Below are positions 8,786-16,624 of a DNA stretch of 64,000 nt, one piece after another. Each line of letters starts with the position of its first letter. Positions within the stretch are counted from its first letter, which is position 1. The notes beneath the pieces are model-generated. The model made no database searches. It was given only the letters and a program-made list of their open reading frames with translations, and was not told the origin of the DNA. The DNA comes from a virus. A program made the position numbers and the translations under genes. The DNA lies in IMG/VR virus record IMGVR_UViG_3300025121_000030, positions 34,269 to 98,268 of that record, one strand, 5' to 3'.

Positions 8786-8944
8786 ATGAAAATATTTAAT
8801 ATTGAACAGGCAGACGTTTTTATTAAACATGGTGCAATTCCTATAAGTTGTGGTTTAGGAAATAAATGCAAAACTTATATTGAGTTTGAAGAAAATCAAA
8901 TATTTAAAGAATTATTAAAAAAGTGGTTAAATAGAGAAATTTAA
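8786..8944 (+). CDS. Small DUF5659-like protein
   Basis: A 52-residue frame from ATG 8786 to TAA 8942-8944, with AAGGAG ending six bases before the start. It reads NIEQADVFIKHGAIPISCGL, then YIEFEENQIFKELLKKW. The layout (Asn-x-x-QA helix, Gly-x-x-P-I strand, aromatic-EF strand, Leu-rich helix ending in Trp) is that of the DUF5659 small phage proteins. It lies directly between a structural gene and the endonuclease at 8989, similar to the setting of the small gene at 2088. Function unknown. Confidence 0.6.
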   Translation: MKIFNIEQADVFIKHGAIPISCGLGNKCKTYIEFEENQIFKELLKKWLNREI

Positions 8945-8988
8945 TTACTTATTTTTATATTTCAAAGATTAAAGGAGGATTAATATTT

Positions 8989-10311
8989 ATGGGATTGATA
9001 AATGAAACAGTGTTAGTTAAGATGAATGGGGTAAATACAAAACATTATGAAAATTTAGGATATATAATTCCGAAGAAAAAACATTCTCAACGAAAAAATA
9101 TTTTAGTATATGATACTACAAACCCCATATTGGTAAAAATTGAAGATTTATTAGATAATAGTCATGCTTTAGTAAATATTGAATGTGATGATTGTGGGAG
9201 AAAAATAGAAAATGTTATATGGCAAGCATATAAAAGATATGTTGGAGAAAATGGTGTATATTATTGTCAAAAATGTGCCAATAAATTATTTAGAAGACCA
9301 ACATATAAAAAAACTAAATTAAAAAACAGCAAATCTTTTGAGCAATGGTGTATTGAAAATAATAAACAGGATATTCTTTTACGTTGGGATTATGAATTAA
9401 ATGATTGCAAGCACAGTGAAATTACATATGGGGTGGATAAAAAATATTATTTTAAATGCCCAATGGGAATACATAAAAGCGAATTAAAACAAATTAATTG
9501 TTTAACAAGTGGACAAGAAGGAAGTATGGATTGTAAACTATGTAATTCCTTTGCTCAATGGGGAATTGATAATTTAGGCGTTGATTTCTTCGAGAAGTAT
9601 TGGGATTGTGAGAAAAATACAATTAATCCTTGGGATATAAGTAAATGTAATAATACAAGAAAAGTTTGGATAAGATGTCAAGAAAAAAAATATCATAATA
9701 ATTATGATATAAGTTGTTATCGATTTATTATGGGTGACAGATGTTCTTATTGTAGTAAACGTGGAGGCAAGGTACATTCATTAGATAGCTTAGGTACATT
9801 ATTTCCAAAATCTTTAGAATTATGGTCTGATAAAAATAAAAAATCGCCATATGAGTATGCACCTAAAAGTGATAAAGAAGTATATTGGAAATGTCCTAAT
9901 GGAAAACATGATGATTATATTAGAGATATTTGTAATTCTAATAAATGTGATTTTAGATGCCCAGAGTGTGCATATTCCAAAGGTGAAGAAAGAATTAGTA
10001 ATTATTTTATAAATAAAAATATAAACTATATTCCACAAAAAGAATTTGATGGTTTAGTTGGATTAAACAATGGTTTATTATCTTATGATTTTTATTTACC
10101 AGAATATGGTCTTATAGAATATCAAGGCGAACAACATGAGAGATATATAAAAGGTTTCCATAAGTCAAAAAAGGATTTTGAAAAACAATTAGAGCATGAT
10201 AGAAGAAAAAGACAATATTGTGTTGATAACAATATAAAATTATTAGAAATTTGGTATTATGACTTTGACAACATCGAATCTATTCTTCAAAGAGAATTAA
10301 ATTTACAATAA
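8989..10311 (+). CDS. Homing endonuclease with zinc ribbons and Vsr/EDxHD-like domain
   Basis: A 440-residue protein with AAAGGAGG before its ATG. Residues 1-100 are the same N-terminal module as in the genes at 333, 29595 and 36842 (GYIIPKK; LVKIEDLLD; CDDC ... CQKC). The middle has three further zinc-ribbon-like units that resemble DUF723/treble-clef repeats (FEQWCIENN ... LRWDYE ... FKCP; LFPKSLELWSD ... YWKCPNGKH). Residues 355-440 hold a Vsr-type nuclease: SYDFYLPEYGLIEYQGEQH followed by a Lys-rich helix and LLEIWYYD. The acidic D-x-E-x-x-G-x-x-H pattern looks intact. It is inserted between two neck genes and lacks the leader RNA seen before most other endonuclease genes here. Confidence 0.8.
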   Translation: MGLINETVLVKMNGVNTKHYENLGYIIPKKKHSQRKNILVYDTTNPILVKIEDLLDNSHALVNIECDDCGRKIENVIWQAYKRYVGENGVYYCQKCANKLFRRPTYKKTKLKNSKSFEQWCIENNKQDILLRWDYELNDCKHSEITYGVDKKYYFKCPMGIHKSELKQINCLTSGQEGSMDCKLCNSFAQWGIDNLGVDFFEKYWDCEKNTINPWDISKCNNTRKVWIRCQEKKYHNNYDISCYRFIMGDRCSYCSKRGGKVHSLDSLGTLFPKSLELWSDKNKKSPYEYAPKSDKEVYWKCPNGKHDDYIRDICNSNKCDFRCPECAYSKGEERISNYFINKNINYIPQKEFDGLVGLNNGLLSYDFYLPEYGLIEYQGEQHERYIKGFHKSKKDFEKQLEHDRRKRQYCVDNNIKLLEIWYYDFDNIESILQRELNLQ

Positions 10312-10326
10312 AAGGAGGCGATTAAT

Positions 10327-10815
10327 ATTGCCAATAGATTTGAAGACCTTAGCATCAACAAAATAAAATTAATGGAAGCAATTTATAACAATGATAATAT
10401 AACTAAAGCTTTATTATATCGAAAAGATACGTCTAGTTTTCTTGATAGAGTTATACCACCAGAATTTGATCGTACATCACTCCTTTATTCTCAGATATGG
10501 CCTTGGAAATATATTCCTCAGATAACCGATGAAGCAAATATACATATCACCAGTAATTTTGTTTTCAAACCTCATGATAATATGTATAAAGTTTCAAACT
10601 TTTATTTATATGTTATTTCTCACAAATCGCTAATGAGTTGTGATCAAGGACTTGTAAATGACTTCATCATATCGGAAATGGATAAGATTTTTAACCAAAC
10701 CCGTTTGGTGGGTATAGGACGAGTTCAGTTTGAGGGCATGTATGAATTTACTACAGATAATTCATCAACTTTTTTGGGGAGTTGCATTGAATTTAAAACT
10801 TACGAGTTCAATTAG
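10327..10815 (+). CDS. Neck or tail-completion protein, apparent ATT start
   Basis: The body (IPPEFDRTSLLYSQIWPWKY; HITSNFVFKPHDN) is a compact protein of about 162 residues at the position of a tail-completion or neck protein. The first ATG in frame is at 10372, but it has no ribosome binding site. The frame is open upstream to 10312, and AAAGGAGGCG at 10311-10320 is correctly spaced from an ATT at 10327. That start adds ANRFEDLSINKIKL, which continues the protein smoothly. There is no ATG, GTG or TTG in frame between the stop at 10309 and 10372. I therefore place the start at ATT 10327. The exact role is inferred from order only. Confidence 0.6.
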   Translation: MANRFEDLSINKIKLMEAIYNNDNITKALLYRKDTSSFLDRVIPPEFDRTSLLYSQIWPWKYIPQITDEANIHITSNFVFKPHDNMYKVSNFYLYVISHKSLMSCDQGLVNDFIISEMDKIFNQTRLVGIGRVQFEGMYEFTTDNSSTFLGSCIEFKTYEFN

Positions 10816-10873
10816 CCAATTAATTCAATTAATCTTAACAAAATTAAAATCAATTAATCGAGGTGAAAACAAA

Positions 10874-11674
10874 ATTGCAAACAATACTAACAACAAAATT
10901 AACGACAAAGACTTAAACTTACGTTTACTAGGAAATTTACCAATAGAAATTAAAGATGTTGGTAAAATATATTCTCCAAAGTTAATTGAAATTGCTGAAA
11001 TTGGTGAATTAGAATATAATAATTATCTTGGTCTAATAAGTTTAGATAAAGATTATTTTAAAAAAAATAACAATTTAAATAATGAGTTATCTTTTGAAGA
11101 AAGAGAAGAATTTGAAAAAGAAATAAATAAACTAAGTATTTTTCAGTTTATTTATATTAGTTTATATCAAAATATTCATTTGAGACAAAGTTATTTGGAT
11201 GCTTTGTCTTTTTTCTTTAAAGAGAAAGTTTATTTTTATGAGAATGGATTTTTACACATTGATACGATTGACAAAGATAAAATTATTTCTGATAATAATT
11301 TTGATTTAATAATTGAAACAATAAAAAAATCAAATTGCTTAAAAACAAACAATGAAGATGATGATTATAATCCAGCAAATGACAAGGCAAAAGAAATTGC
11401 TGATAAAATAAGAAAATCAAGAGAGAAAGTTAATAAATTAAAAGCAAAAAATAATGAATCACTTGATTTATTTGATATAATTTCTGCTTTTTCTACTTAT
11501 CAGAAAATAGATTTAGATAGGGTTTATGAAATGACAATATTTAGATTTTATGATCAGTTTAAGCGAATGCAAAAAATTAATGAATATGACATTAGTATTC
11601 AAAGTTTATTACATGGAGCAGATCCTAAAAAAGTTGAGATTAAGAATTTTGTTTGTAGGTTGGGGAATGATTGA
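10874..11674 (+). CDS. Hypothetical protein between neck and tail tube genes, apparent ATT start
   Basis: The frame is open from 10730, but its first part only overlaps the preceding gene in another frame. A GAGGTG motif at 10859-10864 points to ATT at 10874 as the start, giving about 266 residues. The protein begins with an Asn-rich stretch (ANNTNNKINDKDLNLRLLGN). It continues with an alpha/beta part (KDVGKIYSPKLIEIAEIGEL) and a helical C-terminus (YEMTIFRFYDQFKRMQ; LLHGADPKKVEIKNF). The C-terminal helix pattern and place before the tail tube hint at a tail assembly or Gp15-like protein. I do not recognise it firmly. Confidence 0.5.
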   Translation: MANNTNNKINDKDLNLRLLGNLPIEIKDVGKIYSPKLIEIAEIGELEYNNYLGLISLDKDYFKKNNNLNNELSFEEREEFEKEINKLSIFQFIYISLYQNIHLRQSYLDALSFFFKEKVYFYENGFLHIDTIDKDKIISDNNFDLIIETIKKSNCLKTNNEDDDYNPANDKAKEIADKIRKSREKVNKLKAKNNESLDLFDIISAFSTYQKIDLDRVYEMTIFRFYDQFKRMQKINEYDISIQSLLHGADPKKVEIKNFVCRLGND

Positions 11675-11722
11675 GATAATTTTGGTTGGTTTAAGTTAAT
11701 ATTTTCATTAATATTAATAGTA

Positions 11723-11748
11723 GCTATCTTTTTAGGTAGTGATTTTTT
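11723..11748 (+). terminator. Possible weak terminator before the tail tube gene
   Basis: GCTATC at 11723-11728 pairs with GGTAGT at 11735-11740 (two G-U pairs), followed by a run of six T at 11743-11748. The stem is short, so termination is likely partial. Confidence 0.4.
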
Positions 11749-11789
11749 AATTATATAAAACAAAGAAAAAATAAAAAGGAGTGATTATT

Positions 11790-12901
11790 TTGTCAAGATA
11801 CGGTATTCGGGAAATTGCAAATGTAGTATTTAGAGATATTACTACTTTAAAACCTGTGCTTTATTTGGAGACATTAAAAACTAGTTCGACAGAAGTAACA
11901 GCAGATGCGGTATATGCTCGTGGAGGAGCTGGAAATCCCAAACGCCTCATGTGGGAATCTAACAAAGAAGTAAAATTTAATATGTCCGATGCTCTTATTT
12001 CTGCTCAAAGTTTTGCAATTTTGTCAGGAACAGCAGTAGTTACAAAACAAGTAAAAGTACATAAAAAGGAAGTTTTGACTTTAAATTCTTCTTTACAAGT
12101 TACTTTGACTCAAACACCAGTTATTGATGCAACTAATCCAATGTTTGTATTTATAACTGAAAGTGGTGACACATCTGCTATTGGAACCACAGTACCTAGT
12201 AATGCTACAAATGGTTATCAATTAGCAACTCCTACAATTACATTTGCTGGAACTGTAGGCGGTCATCTTATGGCAGTAGGGGATGTAGTAATTGTAGATT
12301 ATTATTATAATTCTGCTACTACAGCAAAAGAATTTGTAATTGATAGCGGTAAATTTAGCGGTTACTTTAGAATTGAGGCCGATTGTCTCTGGAGAAGAGA
12401 ATCCGATGGTGTAGACTTACCAGCTAAATTTATCATGCCCAGATCGAAGATGGCTTCAAACTTTACTATTACGATGGCTAGTGAGGGTAAGAAGGATTGC
12501 CCCCTTGTAGCGTGAGTTACAAGTAAACATCGAGCAAAATCGGTGAAAGGTGAGATATGGACTTAATACATATGTTTTTAAGTTCTCCCAATACCGAGGT
12601 AAAGCACATTTTAAAATATGTGGCTTACCGTAACGCATAGGAGATGAAACTTTATTAAATATTTAATAAAGAATATAATTCTCGTGTCTAAGACACTACT
12701 TAATTTATTAAGTACCACGAGTGCTCGACAACTCTAAGAGTTGAAAATATATGCTGAACTTATAGGAATATGAACTATAAGAACTAGAGGATAAAAAGCT
12801 TCTAGGATAACAAATTTTTGGACCCTTCTGTTTTTGACTTCGTAGCAGAATGTTTCCCAGATGCTTCCAATCAAATGGTAATTATTGATGTGATTGAGTA
12901 A
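11790..12901 (+). CDS. Major tail tube protein, coding sequence split by a group I intron
   Basis: The first exon runs from TTG 11790 (AAAGGAGTG upstream; a GTG at 11781 is less well spaced) to 12488, ending ...TITMASEG. The frame then meets a stop after a further nine codons. Exact removal of 12489-12820 joins that Gly codon to GAC CCT TCT and restores 26 codons (DPSVFDFVAECFPD ... VIIDVIE) to TAA at 12899-12901, a natural ending for a tube protein. Exon lengths are multiples of three. The spliced product is about 259 residues, begins SRYGIREIANVVF, and has the beta-rich layout of a siphovirus tube subunit (DSGKFSGYFRIEADCLWRRE). It would stack in hexamers along the tape measure. The intron is described separately. 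Confidence 0.8.
12489..12820 (+). ncRNA. Group I intron (332 bases) in the tail tube gene
   Basis: The intron follows a T (last base of the GGT codon) and ends in G (12820), the two invariant group I boundary bases. GAGGGT of the 5' exon can pair with the CCCCC/GCCC guide at 12508-12514 to make P1. TCGGT near 12540 and ACCGA near 12594 can form P4, each in a recognisable P/Q context (AATCGGTGAAAG; AATACCGAGGTAAAGC). CTCTA near 12736 and TAGAG near 12785 form P7, in the contexts CGACAACTCTAAG and AAGAACTAGAGG. No reading frame lies inside it, so it is a mini-intron. It interrupts a codon-level conserved stretch of an essential gene, which is typical of phage introns. Confidence 0.85.
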
Positions 12902-12940
12902 GCAATAGTTAAATTAAATACAGTATAAAAACAATTAATA

Positions 12941-13012
12941 AATAAACAGGGATAGTTAAGAGTTGTGATTTTAATGATAAGAGTGTATCGCAACCTCTCT
13001 TCTCTGTTTATT
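12941..13012 (+). ncRNA. Three-helix RNA before an endonuclease gene (copy 2)
   Basis: An outer stem AATAAACAG/CTGTTTATT (12941-12949 with 13004-13012) encloses GGGATAG, a hairpin TTAAG/TTTAA, the linker TGAT, and a hairpin AAGAG/CTCTT. The two hairpin loops contain GTTGTGA and TCGCAAC, a seven-pair kissing interaction with one G-U. The GGGATAG ... TTAATGATAAGAG ... TATC skeleton matches copy 1 at 223. A T-rich tract follows, so it may also terminate transcription of the tube gene. Confidence 0.55.
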
Positions 13013-13066
13013 TGTTTTTTGTTGCGAAACACTAGTTGTGAGGTGATTATTAATGAGTAATTATTA

Positions 13067-14230
13067 ATGAGTAATTATGTAAAAAGAGATCAAAATGAAT
13101 ATGATAATAATTTTAAAAACATTATTGAAAAATATACTGATCCAAAATATTTAACAACAAAAGGGTTTAGTAGTATGTCTGAAATTTCATCCCATAGTTA
13201 TACTGTAGTTTTTAAGACTAATTGGTATGATTTATTAAAAAAATATGGTGAATTTGACAGGCTTTATCAATATGTTAAAAATGAATTTATTGAGTTTGCA
13301 AAATTAACAAAAATTACAAGTTTAGATAAATTTGTTCAACAGCATACTTGTTTGACTAAAGATTTTTTAAGGTATATAGATAATAAATTATTTAAAGATG
13401 AATGTAAAGTTTCTAAAAAATACACAAAAGAAATGTTGGAAGATAATTTTTCAGATGTAAGGAATAAATTAGGAAGAGTTCCAAATCATTCTGAGTTTAT
13501 TAAAATGAGTAAAATACATCCAAAAACATATAGGCAATTTTTTAATTTGTCTGGTCAAGTATGGGAAGATATTTTAAGGTATTTTGTTTCTGAAGAAGAA
13601 ATTAATGAGTTTAATACATATCAAGCAGAATACAGAAAACAAATTGCTATTGCAGCTTCACAAAAGGAATATATTTATTCTAATGAAGAATTAGAGAAAG
13701 AATTAAAAATAATTTTTGATTATTATTACAAAGAATTTAATGTATATCCTAGTAGAAGACTATTTAATAAGATATCTAAATTCCATGATTTACTATATCG
13801 TGAAAGATTTAATATGAAATGGTCAGAAGTATGTAAAATGTATGGATATGAAATAGATACAAATAACAGCAAGTCAGAGAAAATATTTTTACAATTGGTT
13901 GATGAATTATTAAAAAGTAAGAATAAAACACAGAAAACCTTTGATTGGTTAAGAAATGAAGCAGGAAACAAATTAAAAATAGATGGATTCTATCAAGATT
14001 ATAATCTTGCAATAGAGTTTGATGGTGTTCATCATAGGAAGCCAGTGGCAAATTATGGTGGTATGGAGAGATACTTAAAGCAAGTTGCTAATGACAAAAT
14101 AAAAGATGATTTAATTCCACAACATGGATTAAAATTAATTCGTATTGACAGTCGTGAATCTTGGCATGACAAAGATTATCTTAAACAAAGATTAATAGAT
14201 GCTGGAATAGAGATTCCACAAATAGCATAA
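13067..14230 (+). CDS. Homing endonuclease, Vsr/EDxHD-like, downstream of the intron
   Basis: A 387-residue protein. The C-terminal 85 residues are a Vsr-type nuclease: KIDGFYQDYNLAIEFDGVHH, then a Lys/Asp helix (VANDKIKDDLIPQHGL) and KLIRIDSRESWHD, with the D, E and HH positions intact. The N-terminal 300 residues are helical with repeated units of about 60 residues (GEFDRLYQYVK; LGRVPNHSEFIKMSKIHPKTY; YNVYPSRRLFNKIS-like), probably DNA-binding. It lies 166 bases downstream of the intron-split tube gene, so it may cut near the intron insertion site. The start ATG 13067 overlaps the stop of a four-codon frame made by a 14-base duplication; the ribosome binding site GAGGTG (13039-13044) is better spaced for the first ATG at 13053. 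Confidence 0.75.
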   Translation: MSNYVKRDQNEYDNNFKNIIEKYTDPKYLTTKGFSSMSEISSHSYTVVFKTNWYDLLKKYGEFDRLYQYVKNEFIEFAKLTKITSLDKFVQQHTCLTKDFLRYIDNKLFKDECKVSKKYTKEMLEDNFSDVRNKLGRVPNHSEFIKMSKIHPKTYRQFFNLSGQVWEDILRYFVSEEEINEFNTYQAEYRKQIAIAASQKEYIYSNEELEKELKIIFDYYYKEFNVYPSRRLFNKISKFHDLLYRERFNMKWSEVCKMYGYEIDTNNSKSEKIFLQLVDELLKSKNKTQKTFDWLRNEAGNKLKIDGFYQDYNLAIEFDGVHHRKPVANYGGMERYLKQVANDKIKDDLIPQHGLKLIRIDSRESWHDKDYLKQRLIDAGIEIPQIA

Positions 14231-14251
14231 TTAAAAAAAAGAGGTGACAAT

Positions 14252-14470
14252 GTGGCATTAACTGATGAAAAGGATATAAAAATTGACATAAAAAAAGAGG
14301 AAGCAAAGACATCAAAAAAAGGCAAATTTGACATTATAGAAGCATTTGAAAATAGTGCCTATGTACTTATTGATGGTCAAGTAAGAGTAGTTGACAAAAA
14401 AGTAAAAAAAGGTCAGAAGAAAATTGAGCTAGAATATGAAATAATTGATGGTGATTATAAGTTCAAATAA
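14252..14470 (+). CDS. Small hypothetical tail-region protein
   Basis: GTG start at 14252 after AGAGGTGAC. The 72-residue protein is rich in Lys and Glu; after a charged N-terminus it has FDIIEAFENSAYVLIDGQVR and a C-terminal strand pair. It follows the tube gene region and precedes two terminators, so it probably ended the original tail tube operon. I do not recognise a family. Confidence 0.5.
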   Translation: MALTDEKDIKIDIKKEEAKTSKKGKFDIIEAFENSAYVLIDGQVRVVDKKVKKGQKKIELEYEIIDGDYKFK

Positions 14471-14484
14471 TAATAATAAAACAA

Positions 14485-14552
14485 AAATAAGGAGAAAGGC
14501 AAAAGGGAAGCTAAATAAAGGCTTGTTCAAAAGCCTTTTCTCCTTATTTTTT
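14485..14552 (+). terminator. Strong terminator with an inner hairpin
   Basis: A near-perfect 17-base stem (AAATAAGGAGAAAGGC with GCCTTTTCTCCTTATTT) is followed by T residues. The loop contains a smaller hairpin AAGC/GCTT. The inner hairpin makes it more elaborate than a plain terminator. Confidence 0.8.
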
Positions 14553-14637
14553 GCTGTTTTAATATTAAAAAATTAACCAAATAATACTAAAAGCTAAAGT
14601 AAAAATAAAAATTATTAGTTAAATACTGAGATAATTT

Positions 14638-14662
14638 AGGAGAAAATAATTTTCTCCTTTTT
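14638..14662 (+). terminator. Intrinsic terminator
   Basis: AGGAGAAAA and TTTTCTCCT pair around a three-base loop and are followed by a T-run. It is the second terminator within 180 bases, separating the tube operon from the surface-protein block. Confidence 0.75.
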
Positions 14663-14695
14663 ATAATATTAAAAATTGAAAGGAATGATTATAAA

Positions 14696-15145
14696 ATGGC
14701 ACATTTAAATTTACACAAGGCCAGCGACAATTCAATAATTTCAACAACCGGAACTTTAACAAATGCTGTAGAATTTACATTAAGAGCAGATTTGAGTGAA
14801 ACAGGGGAAATTAGATTATATGCAATGACAGACTTTGGATATGAGACAACTAGTACAGTGATATCATTTGTAGACAGTGAATTTAGGAAAGATCCTGGTG
14901 AAGCTATTAGAGCTAAAGATGGTGGAGACGGAATTGCAACTACTAGTAGTTGGGCGTTAGCTCCAGATGTAGCAGGAGTAGCTGGAACTTACGGTGCTTA
15001 TGGTGCATCGTTGTCATTAGGTCTAGTAGGTAACGACACTGGGAAAGTTTTCTTCTGGAGTAAAGCTAAGGCTGAAACGACAGAAGAGGCAATTCAGGAT
15101 GTAAGTTGTGCAATCAAAGCAGAAGGAATTGAAAGAGCTACCTAA
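14696..15145 (+). CDS. Virion surface protein, domain A paralog
   Basis: A 149-residue protein consisting of the domain I call A, also present at 20794, 23282 and 25384. Shared features are an N-terminal strand (IYK/LHK), a Gly/Thr-rich beta core, a SWALAPD or WQLAxD motif, and a closing strand FFWSKAKAETTEE matching FWxRAKAxxTE in the others. The fold is probably an all-beta sandwich. It leads a long set of adhesion-like genes after two terminators. Its overlap with an inverted repeat at its stop codon could link its translation to that of the next gene. Binding target unknown. Confidence 0.55.
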   Translation: MAHLNLHKASDNSIISTTGTLTNAVEFTLRADLSETGEIRLYAMTDFGYETTSTVISFVDSEFRKDPGEAIRAKDGGDGIATTSSWALAPDVAGVAGTYGAYGASLSLGLVGNDTGKVFFWSKAKAETTEEAIQDVSCAIKAEGIERAT

Positions 15146-15170
15146 ACTAGCTTAGAAAGGTAGGTAGCTC
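15135..15170 (+). promoter_or_regulatory. Inverted repeat enclosing a ribosome binding site
   Basis: GAGCTACCTA (15135-15144) and TAGGTAGCTC (15161-15170) are perfectly complementary. The 5' arm includes the last codons and TAA of the upstream gene. The loop and 3' arm contain the GAAAGGTAGG ribosome binding site of the gene starting at 15173. Folding would hide the site unless ribosomes reach the upstream stop, so translational coupling is likely. No T-run follows, so it is not a normal terminator. Confidence 0.5.
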
Positions 15171-15172
15171 AT

Positions 15173-16600
15173 ATGGCAATAAATTACTATGTTTCAGTTC
15201 AAAGAGGGTCAGATTCTAATGATGGACTATCACAGACATCCCCATTTCTCACAATTAGTAAAGCAGTAACTATGGTAACAGCAGGGTCTATAGTATATAT
15301 AGGATCTGGTTGCTATAAAGAAAGAATAACACTTCAAACAGCAGGAAGTACGTTTTCTAAGATATATTGGATGCCAGATTTTGATTCTAAATATTTAACA
15401 GATGATAAATCTGGCATTATTAGAATAACTGGATGCGACGAAAATGAACAACCAACAAGTGGAATTGTTTGGAATTTTAATGGTAAAAATTATAACTATA
15501 TTGGTAATACAAAAACGTATGGTAGAGTTTATATAGATGGTTCTAGTGATAATTATGCTTTATATATGGGAGGTACTACCACAACATATGGGTATGGAGT
15601 TGTTGCTACTAGTTACAATGGAATATATAGTGGACACTGTGAAAATTGTATTTCGATGGTTGCTAATATAGGATTTAGTAGTAATATTAATTATGATTGC
15701 ATCTCAATAAGTGGAAATATTGGATTTAATTTAGGATTTAATATGAACTGCATTTCCATGAGTGGAAACTATGGGTTTTTTGGGAGTCCAAGAACAGATA
15801 TAAATTCTACTGCTATCGGATGTATGAATGGGTTTTATACTGATAATGCAGTATCAACTAGCACGAATTGTTTATCGTTAAATAGTCAATATGGTTTTAA
15901 TATGAATAGCTTGTCAACACTTAATTATTGTCGCGCAATAAATTGTATAACTGGGTTTTATGGAACATCAACTACAAATGTGTTAAATACCTCTACATGT
16001 AGTGCTATTTATTGTAGTGGTAAGCAAAGAACTACAGGATTTCCTACTCCAGTGGATTATTATGAAACAGTTGAAGTTTCAAATGCAAAACATTATTCCT
16101 ATTATCCAGTAGATTTAATTAAAGCACTTATGCCTATATTAGAATTTAATTATACTGGTGGAAGCAATTTAGGGGTAGGGTACAGTTTTTATGATATTAT
16201 GGGAAATGGAAGAGCGTTGATTGATGGTATATGTCATTATGGTGCTCATGAATTTTCTAGAGTTAGTATGGATTTTAATAATTATCATACTTATGTTCCA
16301 TCTATAAAAGTTGAAAGAGCAGGAATGCAAAAATTTACTTTTTTTACTAATGGAGGAGAAGAATTTAGAAAGTCTGTATGGGTTAAATGGATAAACGTTG
16401 CTGATGCAAACAAACCTAGAATAACAGTTAAAAGTACAGGTTATTTTGTTCCAATAACAGTTACAGCTACGTCTGATGGTACAAATTGGGAATATTTATT
16501 AATAACTGCTACTCCAACTGGTGATTGTGAGGTAGAATTATATTTATATGCGGTAGACACAGGAGAAAATGCAGTAGTATATTTTAGTGATTTAAATTAA
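15173..16600 (+). CDS. Parallel beta-helix surface protein (tailspike or adhesin-like)
   Basis: A 475-residue protein. Residues 1-50 show the DUF1565-type start of secreted beta-helix proteins (NYYVSVQRGSDSNDGLSQTSP ... TVTAGSIVYIGSG-like). Residues 100-290 contain regular beta-helix rungs with repeated C-I-S and N-x-GF patterns (CENCISMVANIGFSS; NYDCISISGNIGFNL; MNCISMSGNYGFFG). After residue 330 a separate beta domain follows (YHTYVPSIKVERAGMQKFTF; PRITVKSTGYFVPITVTATS). Such folds are used by phage tailspikes to bind or depolymerise polysaccharide. No catalytic residues can be named by eye. Confidence 0.65.
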   Translation: MAINYYVSVQRGSDSNDGLSQTSPFLTISKAVTMVTAGSIVYIGSGCYKERITLQTAGSTFSKIYWMPDFDSKYLTDDKSGIIRITGCDENEQPTSGIVWNFNGKNYNYIGNTKTYGRVYIDGSSDNYALYMGGTTTTYGYGVVATSYNGIYSGHCENCISMVANIGFSSNINYDCISISGNIGFNLGFNMNCISMSGNYGFFGSPRTDINSTAIGCMNGFYTDNAVSTSTNCLSLNSQYGFNMNSLSTLNYCRAINCITGFYGTSTTNVLNTSTCSAIYCSGKQRTTGFPTPVDYYETVEVSNAKHYSYYPVDLIKALMPILEFNYTGGSNLGVGYSFYDIMGNGRALIDGICHYGAHEFSRVSMDFNNYHTYVPSIKVERAGMQKFTFFTNGGEEFRKSVWVKWINVADANKPRITVKSTGYFVPITVTATSDGTNWEYLLITATPTGDCEVELYLYAVDTGENAVVYFSDLN

Positions 16601-16624
16601 TTTAGAGATATTAATTTTAAGGCG

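Noticed and set aside
12456-12638. Reading frames on either strand across the intron
   Set aside because: They overlap conserved intron core pairings and lack ribosome binding sites; the intron has no credible ORF.
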